Assembly: GCA_041741995.1 (NCBI GenBank)
Contig: JBGSJN010000020.1
Location: 1 to 18,304 of the forward strand
Direction of reading: 5' to 3'
DNA from: WTXA01 sp041741995
Lineage (GTDB): Bacteria > Bacillota > TC1
Length of the DNA stretch: 18,304 bases
Shown here: one piece after another, positions 7,760 to 15,038 of the stretch
How the letters are laid out: the number at the start of each line of letters is the position of its first letter
Numbering within the stretch: the stretch's first letter is position 1
Notes under the pieces: generated by a model
Told to the model about the DNA's origin: nothing
The model's database searches: none
Seen by the model: the letters and a program-made list of their open reading frames with translations, nothing else
Made by a program: the position numbers and the translations under genes

Positions 7760-9073
7760 TTGAAACCAATATTAGCAATTGTAGGCAGACCTAATGTAGG
7801 CAAATCTACAATATTCAATAGAATAGTCGGTGAGAGAAAGTCCATAGTGGATGATTCCCCAGGAGTAACAAGAGATAGATTATATGATGAAGCTAACTGG
7901 CAAAAGCACAACTTTATCATAATTGATACAGGCGGAATACAGTGGGAAAAAGAAGATATCAATAAATCGATAACCAAACAAGCTCAAATAGCTATCGAGG
8001 AAGCAGATGTTATTTTGATGGTAGTAGATAGTCAGATTGGGGTAACCTTAGATGATCAAAAAATCTCTAACATCCTTAAAAAAACTGACAAACCTATTGT
8101 ATTAGCAGTGAACAAGACTGATAATTTCCAAAAAAGCAATTATTATGATTTTTATAGTCTTGGACTTGGTGAACCTATCCCGATTTCCGCAACACATGGT
8201 GGAAATATGGGAGATTTATTAGATGAAATTACTAACAATTTTCCTATTGAAGGAGAAGATAATCTAGATGATGATAAATTAAAAATTGCTATAATCGGCA
8301 GACCAAATGTTGGTAAATCCTCATTGGTAAATAAGTTATCAAATGCTGATAGAGTAATAGTTAGTCCAGTAGCAGGAACTACAAGAGATTCAGTAGACCA
8401 AAAAGTAATATATGATGATGAAGAATATATTTTGATAGATACTGCTGGAATAAGAAAAAAATCAAAAATAGGTGAAGCTATTGAGAAATTTACCATAATC
8501 AGATCATTAAGAGCAATAGAAAGATCAAATGTAACTTTTCTGATGATTGATGCTGTTGATGGTGTCACTGAGCAAGATAAAAAAATTGCCGGTTATGCTT
8601 TTGAAAATGGGAAAGGTATTATCATTGTCGTCAATAAATGGGATTTAATTGAAAAAGATGGCAAAACAATGAAAAAGTACGAAGAGGATATTAGAGATGA
8701 ATTAACCTTTTTAAGCTATGCACCTATAATTTTCATTTCTGCCTTAACTGGTAAAAGAATTTATGATTTACTGTCATTAGCAAAGAGAATAAATATAAAT
8801 TGTAAAAGAAAAATAGAGACATCTGTACTTAATCAGTTGTTAAGAGAAATTGTGACGTACAACCCTCCTTCTAGAGAAAAGGGACGGAATTTAAAAATAT
8901 ATTATGGAACACAAATAAGAGTAGCACCACCATCCTTTGCTCTTTTTATCAATGATGAAAAACTGATGCATTTTTCATATAAAAGACATATTGAAAATAA
9001 ATTCAGGGAAGCCTTTGATTTTGAAGGAACGCCAATAAGAATTTATCTTCGTAATAAAAAAGGAGATGCTTAA
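7760..9073 (+). CDS. der: Ribosome-biogenesis GTPase Der (EngA), TTG start
   Basis: Double-domain GTPase essential for maturation of the 50S ribosomal subunit. The 437 residues contain two G domains in tandem, each with GRPNVGKS as G1 (residues 9-16 and 180-187); the G3 motifs are DTGGI and DTAGI and the G4 motifs NKTD and NKWD. The C-terminal KH-like domain binds rRNA and ends in IRIYLRNKKGDA. The start is TTG at 7760, giving MKPILAIVGRPNVGKS as expected for the family; a purine-rich AAAGGGGGAAG stretch at about 7745-7755 serves as SD, and no ATG upstream fits. Its last codons carry the SD used for gpsA. In many clostridia plsY lies between der and gpsA, but here the two genes abut. Confidence 0.96.
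   Translation: MKPILAIVGRPNVGKSTIFNRIVGERKSIVDDSPGVTRDRLYDEANWQKHNFIIIDTGGIQWEKEDINKSITKQAQIAIEEADVILMVVDSQIGVTLDDQKISNILKKTDKPIVLAVNKTDNFQKSNYYDFYSLGLGEPIPISATHGGNMGDLLDEITNNFPIEGEDNLDDDKLKIAIIGRPNVGKSSLVNKLSNADRVIVSPVAGTTRDSVDQKVIYDDEEYILIDTAGIRKKSKIGEAIEKFTIIRSLRAIERSNVTFLMIDAVDGVTEQDKKIAGYAFENGKGIIIVVNKWDLIEKDGKTMKKYEEDIRDELTFLSYAPIIFISALTGKRIYDLLSLAKRININCKRKIETSVLNQLLREIVTYNPPSREKGRNLKIYYGTQIRVAPPSFALFINDEKLMHFSYKRHIENKFREAFDFEGTPIRIYLRNKKGDA
9061..9065 (+). promoter_or_regulatory. Shine-Dalgarno site that decides the gpsA start
   Basis: AGGAG at 9061-9065, preceded by an A-run, lies in the last der codons. It directly abuts the ATG at 9066 with no spacer, but is nine bases from the TTG at 9075. 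The spacing favours TTG 9075, which also gives the conserved N-terminus MKISIIGIGSWG. Confidence 0.6.
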
Positions 9074-9074
9074 A

Positions 9075-10064
9075 TTGAAAATTTCAATAATTGGTATAGG
9101 AAGCTGGGGAACAGCTCTAGCGATTCACTTAATAAAAAATGGTCATCAAGTTACTATTTATGGCAGGCTTGAAGATAATATTGTCCAAATTAATAATGAT
9201 AAAGTACATCCTTTTTTACCTGGGATAGTAATTCCGGAAGAATTAAAAATTACTGGTGACTTAAAAGAAGCATGTAACAATGAGTATTTAGTATTAGCAG
9301 TTCCATCACAATATATCCGAGATGTTGTGAAAAAAATGTATCGAGCTGGCTTTGGCAAAAAAACTATAATAAATGTAGCTAAAGGAATAGAAATAGAAAC
9401 AGGACTTAGAATGTCAGAAGTAATTGCAGAAGTAACAAAATCTGAATATGACTACTGTGTACTATCTGGGCCAACTCATGCAGAAGAAGTAGCAAAAGGT
9501 TTACCTGCAGCCATAGTTGCTGCAAGTGATAATATTGAACTTGCTGAACTAGTTCAACAAATATTCAACAATGAATCATTAAGAGTTTATACTAATGACG
9601 ATACACTAGGTGTAGAACTTGGTGGCTCTTTTAAGAATGTTGTAGCTATTGCTAGTGGAATTGTAGACGGATTAGAATTTGGTGACAATGCTAAAGCATC
9701 ATTAATAACTAGAGGTCTATACGAAATGAAACAATTAGGCAGAAAATTAGGTGCTAATACTGAAACCTTTAATGGATTGACAGGTATTGGTGATTTAATG
9801 GTTACTTGTATGAGTAAACATAGCCGTAATAGAGGTTTTGGTGAAAAAATAGGTCAGGGTTTTAAGACATCAGATATTCTTAAGTCTAATGATATGGTGA
9901 CTGAAGGAGTTTATGCTGCCAAGGCATTTTATTTATTGAGTAAAAAGCTTAACTTAGATTTACCAATTAATGAAGAAGTATATAAATGTATTTATGAGAA
10001 TAAGGCTCCACTTGATTGTTTTAAAGATTTAATGACAAGAGAAATGAAAATGGAAAGAGAGTAG
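9075..10064 (+). CDS. gpsA: Glycerol-3-phosphate dehydrogenase [NAD(P)+] GpsA
   Basis: Reduces dihydroxyacetone phosphate to sn-glycerol-3-phosphate, the backbone for phospholipid synthesis. I chose the TTG at 9075 (329 residues) over the ATG at 9066 (332 residues), because AGGAG at 9061-9065 is nine bases from TTG but touches the ATG. The Rossmann motif GIGSWGTALA is at the N-terminus, followed by the NVAKGIE lysine block, LSGPTHAEEVAKG, the catalytic Lys187 in GGSFKNVVAIASG, and the substrate/cofactor motif TCMSKHSRNRGFG. The length is normal. The gene overlaps or abuts der, and hom begins four bases after its stop. In spore-forming clostridia spoIVA usually follows gpsA; it is absent here. 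Confidence 0.93.
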   Translation: MKISIIGIGSWGTALAIHLIKNGHQVTIYGRLEDNIVQINNDKVHPFLPGIVIPEELKITGDLKEACNNEYLVLAVPSQYIRDVVKKMYRAGFGKKTIINVAKGIEIETGLRMSEVIAEVTKSEYDYCVLSGPTHAEEVAKGLPAAIVAASDNIELAELVQQIFNNESLRVYTNDDTLGVELGGSFKNVVAIASGIVDGLEFGDNAKASLITRGLYEMKQLGRKLGANTETFNGLTGIGDLMVTCMSKHSRNRGFGEKIGQGFKTSDILKSNDMVTEGVYAAKAFYLLSKKLNLDLPINEEVYKCIYENKAPLDCFKDLMTREMKMERE

Positions 10065-10068
10065 ATTA

Positions 10069-11358
10069 ATGAAGAAGATTAGAATTGGTTTACTAGGTTG
10101 TGGGACTGTAGGTCAAGGTGTTTACAAGTTATTAAAATTAAATAGAAGTAAATATTTAGCAATATTAGAAGGAGTGGAACTAGAGGTTGTTAAAATACTA
10201 GTTAATGATTTAGGAAAAGTAAGAGATTCTATTCCTATTGAATTATTAACTACAAATCCCTATGATATAATTGCTAATAAAGAAATAGATATTGTTATAG
10301 AAGTAATTGGTGGGACAACTATTGCTGAAGATTACATTACAGAAGCCATTATAAATGGTAAACACATAATAACTGCCAATAAAGATCTAATGGCCACAAG
10401 AGGCCAAGAAATCCTTGAATTAGGAAACGAATATTCTAAAGAAGTGAAATATGAGGCTAGTGTTGCAGGTGCTATACCGATCATTAGTACAATTAAAGAC
10501 AATTTGCAAAGTAATCAGATAACTAAAGTGATGGGTATAATAAATGGCACTACTAACTTTATTCTAACTAAAATGTTTGCAGAAGGAAGAAGTTTAGAAG
10601 ATGTTTTGCAAGAAGCTAAAGATTTAGGCTACGCTGAGGCTGATCCTACTTCTGATATTGAGGGGTTAGACGCAGCAAGGAAAATAGCAATTTTAGCATC
10701 AATAGCATTTAGCAGACGAGTAAAACTAGAAAATGTCTATGTTGAAGGAATTACTAAAATAAGTGTAGATGATGTTAACTATGCTAGACAATTTAAAAGT
10801 ACTATAAAACTATTAGGGATAGCCTTATTAAAAGATGATGAAATAGAAGTAAGGGTTCATCCTACTTTATTGCCACTTTCACATCCATTAGCTAAAGTAG
10901 ATGATGTATATAATGCCGTATATTTAGAAGGTAATGCTTTTGGTGATTTAACTCTAATTGGCAAAGGTGCTGGTGGACTACCAACTGCTAGTGCAGTTGT
11001 ATCAGATTTATTAAGTATTGTTAAAAATATGAACAAAGATCTTATTAAAGTTCAAAACTGTTCATGTTATCTCGACTTATTGATTAAAAGGATTGAAGAT
11101 ACTATAAGTCATTACTATTTTAGAATGGTAGTAGTCGATAAAACTAGAGTATTAAGTAAGATTGCTGATGCTTTTGCAAATAATAATGTGAGTATTGATT
11201 CTGTTATTCAAAGAAAATTAGCTGATGGTAAAGCTGAATTAGTAATTTTGACTGACCGTGTTTTAAATAAAAATATGCAAAGTGCCAGAGAGCAAATTGA
11301 AAATCTAGATGTTGTTATTGAGATTAAATCTGTACTTCGCTCAGAAAAAGAATATTAA
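10069..11358 (+). CDS. hom: Homoserine dehydrogenase Hom
   Basis: Reduces aspartate semialdehyde to homoserine, the branch toward threonine and methionine. The 429 residues comprise an NAD(P)-binding Rossmann domain (GLLGCGTVGQG at the N-terminus, ITANKDLMA), the catalytic domain with EASVAGAIPII, GIINGTTNFILTKM, and DLGYAEADPTSDIEGLDAARK, the GKGAGGLPTASAVVSDL block, and a C-terminal ACT domain beginning near FRMVVVDKTRVLSKIADAF. In the ACT domain the usual turn D-x-P-G-V-L reads D-K-T-R-V-L, so the ligand-loop glycine is an arginine; feedback by threonine could be altered, but that is inference. The SD is weak (AAAGAGAG, 10054-10061). lysC follows after 15 bp, making a dedicated aspartate-pathway pair. 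Confidence 0.95.
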   Translation: MKKIRIGLLGCGTVGQGVYKLLKLNRSKYLAILEGVELEVVKILVNDLGKVRDSIPIELLTTNPYDIIANKEIDIVIEVIGGTTIAEDYITEAIINGKHIITANKDLMATRGQEILELGNEYSKEVKYEASVAGAIPIISTIKDNLQSNQITKVMGIINGTTNFILTKMFAEGRSLEDVLQEAKDLGYAEADPTSDIEGLDAARKIAILASIAFSRRVKLENVYVEGITKISVDDVNYARQFKSTIKLLGIALLKDDEIEVRVHPTLLPLSHPLAKVDDVYNAVYLEGNAFGDLTLIGKGAGGLPTASAVVSDLLSIVKNMNKDLIKVQNCSCYLDLLIKRIEDTISHYYFRMVVVDKTRVLSKIADAFANNNVSIDSVIQRKLADGKAELVILTDRVLNKNMQSAREQIENLDVVIEIKSVLRSEKEY

Positions 11359-11373
11359 AAGGGGAAATCAATA

Positions 11374-12597
11374 ATGGGAATAATTGTGCAAAAATATGGG
11401 GGGACTTCAGTAGGTAATCCCGAAAGAATAATGAATGTAGCTAATAGGATTATTGCTACTAAAGAACAAGGTAATAGCGTTATAACGGTTGTATCAGCTA
11501 TGGGTGACTCAACAGATGATTTGTTAGCTTTAGCCAATGCTATAACTAAAACCCCATCTCATAGAGAAATGGATATGCTTCTTGCAACTGGTGAGCAAGT
11601 TTCGATAGCGCTTTTGTCTATGGCCATTAAGGAAAAGGGCTATGAAGTAGTTTCTTTGACTGGTGCTCAAGCAGGTATTTATACCGATAATATACATAAA
11701 AAAGCAAAAATTACTAGAATTGATAATACTAGATTAAAAAAGGAAATCAATTCAGGAAAAATAGTTATAGTTGCCGGTTTTCAAGGGAAAACTGAAAGTG
11801 GTGAAATAACAACTTTAGGTAGAGGTGGTTCTGATACTACTGCAGTTGCAGTTGCGGCAGCCATTAAAGCAGATGTTTGTGAAATTTATACAGATGTTGA
11901 TGGAGTTTATACTACAGACCCTAGAATTGTTACAAATGCAAGAAAACTTCCTTTTGTTTCATATGATGAAATGTTGGAACTTGCAAGTCTTGGTGCATTA
12001 GTACTACAAACGAGAGCTGTAGAATATGCAAAACAACATAATGTGAAAGTTTGTGTTAGATCAAGTTTTAATAATAATGAAGGTACAATCGTCGAGGAGG
12101 GGTCTTTAATGGAAAAAACAAGATTAGTGAGTGGAGTTGCTCATGATTTAGATGTAGCTAAAATAACAATTTATGGAGTTCCTGATATTCCAGGTGTAGC
12201 TGGTAGTATATTTAGAGCTTTAGCAGATAATACGATAAATGTTGATATGATTGTTCAAAGTAATCCTAGAGGTACTATAAACGATATTTCATTTACTGTA
12301 CATAATGAAGATAAAGAAAAAGCTATGGAAATAGTTGAAAAAATTAGAAATGAAATCGGGGCTGAAGGGGTAAAGGTTCGTGAAAAACTTGCAAAAATCA
12401 GTATTGTTGGAGCAGGTATGCAGTCCAATCCTGGTGTAGCTGCAACAATGTTCGAAGCATTGGCAAAAGCTGGTATCAATATTGAACTTATCAGCACTTC
12501 TGAAATTAAAGTTTCATGTATCTTAGAATTAGCAAGAGCCAAGGAGGCTGTTCAAGTAATTCATGATAAATTTAAATTAAGTGAGCTAGAGGATTAA
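11374..12597 (+). CDS. lysC: Aspartokinase LysC, alpha subunit (class I, two ACT domains)
   Basis: Phosphorylates aspartate, the committed step to lysine, threonine and methionine. The 407 residues start with VQKYGGTSVG (kinase nucleotide loop), continue with GFQGKTESGEITTLGRGGSDTTA and EIYTDVDGVYTTDPRIV, and end in two ACT domains (about 260-330 and 340-407, with DIPGVAGSIFRAL and SNPGVAATMFEAL). Length and architecture match Bacillus aspartokinase II, which is lysine-sensitive and made as alpha and beta chains from one gene. The same arrangement can be read here: a strong SD and in-frame ATG lie at residue 246. The upstream SD is AAGGGGAA at 11359-11366. galU begins one base after the stop. 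Inhibition by lysine, alone or with threonine, is expected from the family but cannot be read directly. Confidence 0.96.
   Translation: MGIIVQKYGGTSVGNPERIMNVANRIIATKEQGNSVITVVSAMGDSTDDLLALANAITKTPSHREMDMLLATGEQVSIALLSMAIKEKGYEVVSLTGAQAGIYTDNIHKKAKITRIDNTRLKKEINSGKIVIVAGFQGKTESGEITTLGRGGSDTTAVAVAAAIKADVCEIYTDVDGVYTTDPRIVTNARKLPFVSYDEMLELASLGALVLQTRAVEYAKQHNVKVCVRSSFNNNEGTIVEEGSLMEKTRLVSGVAHDLDVAKITIYGVPDIPGVAGSIFRALADNTINVDMIVQSNPRGTINDISFTVHNEDKEKAMEIVEKIRNEIGAEGVKVREKLAKISIVGAGMQSNPGVAATMFEALAKAGINIELISTSEIKVSCILELARAKEAVQVIHDKFKLSELED
12095..12111 (+). promoter_or_regulatory. Internal Shine-Dalgarno and start codon inside lysC
   Basis: A perfect AGGAGG at 12095-12100 is followed after eight bases by ATG at 12109-12111, which is in frame with lysC (codon 246). 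It is a better ribosome binding site than the one in front of lysC itself. This is the expected entry point for a separate beta subunit. Confidence 0.75.
12109..12597 (+). CDS. lysC: Aspartokinase beta subunit from internal start (in frame within lysC)
   Basis: Predicted second product of lysC: 162 residues beginning at Met246 (MEKTRLVSGVAHD), containing only the two C-terminal ACT domains. In Bacillus subtilis aspartokinase II the beta chain of about 163 residues arises from an in-frame internal start at the equivalent codon of a 408-residue alpha chain; the position here is practically identical. The evidence in this sequence is the AGGAGG with eight-base spacing and the exact domain boundary. 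The beta chain would assemble with alpha to bind the feedback amino acid. Whether it is made in this organism is inferred, not shown. Confidence 0.7.
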   Translation: MEKTRLVSGVAHDLDVAKITIYGVPDIPGVAGSIFRALADNTINVDMIVQSNPRGTINDISFTVHNEDKEKAMEIVEKIRNEIGAEGVKVREKLAKISIVGAGMQSNPGVAATMFEALAKAGINIELISTSEIKVSCILELARAKEAVQVIHDKFKLSELED

Positions 12598-12598
12598 T

Positions 12599-13462
12599 AT
12601 GAAAGTTAGAAAAGCTGTAATCCCTGCAGCAGGACTTGGAACCAGATTATTACCGGCAACTAAAGCTGTACCAAAAGAAATGTTACCTATACTAGATAAA
12701 CCTGCTATTCAATATATTGTTGAAGAAGCTGTAGAGGCTGGGATAGAAGAAATACTTATAATAACTAATAGAGGTAAGGAAGCCATAGAAAACCATTTTG
12801 ATATTTCTTACGAATTGGAAAAACATCTTGAAGAAAAGAATAATCAAGAAATGTTAGAAATGCTTAAGCCTATTAGTAAAATGGCAAAAATTTATTTTAT
12901 TAGACAACAATCTCCAAATGGACTGGGACATGCAGTCGGAATGGCTAAAGAGTTTATTAAGGATGAGCCTTTTGCTGTTTTACTAGGTGATGACCTATTT
13001 TATCATAAAGAGAAAAATTGTCTTAAGTCATTGATTGATATTTATGATAGAGAGAAAAAAAGTGTATTTGCCTTAATGCAGGTTCCTTTAGAAGACGTAA
13101 GTAAGTATGGTATAATCAGTGGCAATAAAGTTGAAGAAAATCTTTATAATGTGAAAGGTTTAATTGAAAAACCTTCTCCTATGGAAGCACCAACTAATTT
13201 AGCTGTAATTGGACGATATGTCTTTACTTCTAAGATCTTTGAAATGATTGAAGAAACAAAACCAGGAAAAGGTGGAGAAATACAATTAACAGACGCCATG
13301 TATAAACTGCTGGCATTCCAGGGTATGTTTGGATACATATTTGATGGTAAAAGATATGACACTGGAAATTTACTAGGTTATTTGAAGACTATTGTCGATT
13401 ATGCTCTTAGAAGAGAAGAGATAAGCGAAAGTTTTATGGAATTTTTAAAAGAAAAAATATAG
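12599..13462 (+). CDS. galU: UTP-glucose-1-phosphate uridylyltransferase GalU
   Basis: Makes UDP-glucose from glucose-1-phosphate and UTP for glycolipid, exopolysaccharide and cell-wall glycosylation. The 287 residues show the nucleotide-binding signature AAGLGTRLLPATKAVPKEMLP at the N-terminus, the LLGDDL metal-binding aspartates, GLIEKPSPMEAP with the active-site lysine, and the GGEIQLTDAM and YDTGNLLGYLK blocks near the C-terminus. The length is that of bacterial GalU. The SD AGAGGA is at 12588-12593 within the end of lysC. It is unrelated in pathway to lysC and is the last gene before a hairpin resembling a terminator, so the der-gpsA-hom-lysC-galU unit probably ends here. Confidence 0.96.
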   Translation: MKVRKAVIPAAGLGTRLLPATKAVPKEMLPILDKPAIQYIVEEAVEAGIEEILIITNRGKEAIENHFDISYELEKHLEEKNNQEMLEMLKPISKMAKIYFIRQQSPNGLGHAVGMAKEFIKDEPFAVLLGDDLFYHKEKNCLKSLIDIYDREKKSVFALMQVPLEDVSKYGIISGNKVEENLYNVKGLIEKPSPMEAPTNLAVIGRYVFTSKIFEMIEETKPGKGGEIQLTDAMYKLLAFQGMFGYIFDGKRYDTGNLLGYLKTIVDYALRREEISESFMEFLKEKI

Positions 13463-13468
13463 ATAAAT

Positions 13469-13510
13469 AAAAGAGGTAGTACCATTAGTGTTATTACTTC
13501 TTTTCTTATT
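13469..13510 (+). terminator. Hairpin and U-rich tail between galU and purH, probable intrinsic terminator
   Basis: The left arm 13469-13481 (AAAAGAGGTAGTA) pairs with the right arm 13492-13504 (TATTACTTCTTTT) over 13 base pairs including two G-U wobbles, with a ten-base loop in which two further pairs (CA/TG) can form. The T-rich tail TTTTCTTATT (13501-13510) fits an intrinsic terminator for galU. The A-run on the left makes it partly bidirectional. The stem is weak in GC, so termination may be incomplete, and purH has no obvious promoter of its own in the remaining 16 bases. Confidence 0.55.
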
Positions 13511-13526
13511 ATGAGAGGAAGATAAA

Positions 13527-15026
13527 ATGAAATATGCATTATTAAGCGTTACAGATAAAACAGGAATCATTGAATTCGCAAAAGGACTTGATAAGAATGG
13601 CTTTCAAGTTGTATCTACTGGTGGAACTTATAAAGTTTTAAAAGAAAATAAAATTAATGTGATTACTGTAGAAAGTATTACTGGCTCAAAAGAAATTTTA
13701 GATGGTAGAGTAAAAACTCTAAATCCTATTGTTCATGGTGGTATTTTATTTAAAAGAGATAACCAGTCACATCAAGACACTATTAATTATCTTGGGATTA
13801 CTGCAATAGATTTAGTTTGTGTAAATTTATATGAATTTGAAAATGCTGTTAAAAGTGGCTTTGATGAAGATAAAATTATTGAAGAAATAGATATTGGTGG
13901 CCCAACAATGATTAGAGCAGCTGCTAAGAATTATAAAGATGTTCTTATTGTTACTGACAATAATGATTATAATATGATAATTGAGAAAATAGAAAATAAG
14001 AGTATAGATATCACTTACAGGAAATATTTGGCAGGCAAAGCCTTTAGGCTTATAGCAAAATATGATATAGCTATTTCGAATTATTTTAATCCTGAAAGTA
14101 ATGTGATAAGTTTAGATTTCTTAAAAGAGCTTAGCTATGGAGAAAACCCTCACCAGAAAGCATCTTTATACAAAAAAGCTAAAGATCCTAGCTTAATGGA
14201 TATGGAACAGTTAAATGGCAAGGCTATGTCCTACAATAATTATAATGATGTTTTTGCCGCTATGGAAATACTTCATGACTTCAAGGATGAAAATTATTTC
14301 GCAGTTGCAATTAAGCATGGAACAATATGTTGCGCTTCTGTTGGGAATACAATCTTTGATGCTTATTTAAAAAGCTATAGGAATGATCCAGTATCGATTT
14401 TTGGAGGGATAATTGCTTTTAATAATAAAGTTGATTTAGAAACTGCGAAAGAATTGAATAAAATATTTTTAGAAATAATAGTAGCTCCGGATTATGATCT
14501 TGAAGCACTTGAAATCTTAAGAACCAAGAAGAATCTAAGAGTAATGAGATATAAAGACTTGAATTACAGTGAAAGCTATTCCTATAAAGATTTAGATGGA
14601 TATTTTTTAAAACAAAGTCGTGATTTAGATTTAATTAGTAATTTGGAAGTAGCAACAAAGATAGCACCTGATAAGAAAATGCTTGAAGATATGTTGTTTG
14701 GTATGAAAATCGTAAAAAATATTAAATCTAATGGGATTGCTATTGTAAAGAACAAGGAAGTTCTCGCTCTATGTGGTGGTCAAACAGCTAGAGTATTTGC
14801 CATCCAAGATGCCTTGCTAAACTACAAGGATAAGGATTACAATGGAGCTATATTAGCCTCAGATGCATTTTTTCCATTTAAAGATAGTGTGGAAATGGCT
14901 CATAAAGCTGGGATAACAGGTATCGTTCAACCAGGTGGCTCCAGAAATGATCAAGCTTCAATTGATTATTGTGATGAAAATAATTTACCAATGATATTGA
15001 CGGGTATTAGACATTTTAAACACTAG
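13527..15026 (+). CDS. purH: Bifunctional AICAR transformylase / IMP cyclohydrolase PurH
   Basis: Catalyses the last two steps of IMP synthesis: formylation of AICAR with 10-formyl-THF, then ring closure. The N-terminal MGS-like cyclohydrolase domain (about 1-150) has LSVTDKTGI, STGGT and ILDGRVKTLNPIVHGG with Lys63 at the family's active-site lysine; the transformylase domain has LSYGENPHQKASLY, the catalytic Lys263-His264, DPVSIFGGIIAFN, SDAFFPFKDSVE and the terminal GIRHFKH. The residues after KH are unusual: where most homologues read NPCG or similar, this one reads TICC (266-269). The 499 residues are near the normal length. The SD AGAGGAAG is at 13514-13521. No other pur gene is visible, and the next genes are unrelated to purines. 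Confidence 0.95.
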   Translation: MKYALLSVTDKTGIIEFAKGLDKNGFQVVSTGGTYKVLKENKINVITVESITGSKEILDGRVKTLNPIVHGGILFKRDNQSHQDTINYLGITAIDLVCVNLYEFENAVKSGFDEDKIIEEIDIGGPTMIRAAAKNYKDVLIVTDNNDYNMIIEKIENKSIDITYRKYLAGKAFRLIAKYDIAISNYFNPESNVISLDFLKELSYGENPHQKASLYKKAKDPSLMDMEQLNGKAMSYNNYNDVFAAMEILHDFKDENYFAVAIKHGTICCASVGNTIFDAYLKSYRNDPVSIFGGIIAFNNKVDLETAKELNKIFLEIIVAPDYDLEALEILRTKKNLRVMRYKDLNYSESYSYKDLDGYFLKQSRDLDLISNLEVATKIAPDKKMLEDMLFGMKIVKNIKSNGIAIVKNKEVLALCGGQTARVFAIQDALLNYKDKDYNGAILASDAFFPFKDSVEMAHKAGITGIVQPGGSRNDQASIDYCDENNLPMILTGIRHFKH

Positions 15027-15038
15027 GGAGGTATAATT

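Noticed and set aside
9066..9068. ATG at 9066 as the gpsA start
   Set aside because: The AGGAG touches this ATG with no spacer. TTG at 9075 has nine-base spacing and gives the conserved N-terminus. I cannot fully exclude the ATG.
13471..13504. AGAGGTAGTACC in the galU-purH hairpin resembles a T-box sequence (GGGTGGTACC)
   Set aside because: A T-box leader needs about 150-200 bases with Stem I upstream, but galU coding sequence ends only a few bases before. The following gene is purH, not an amino-acid or synthetase gene. It is better explained as a terminator-like hairpin.
13505..13526. TATTAT near 13507 as a -10 box for purH
   Set aside because: The position expected for -35 lies inside the hairpin loop and has no TTGACA-like match, so this is not supportable.
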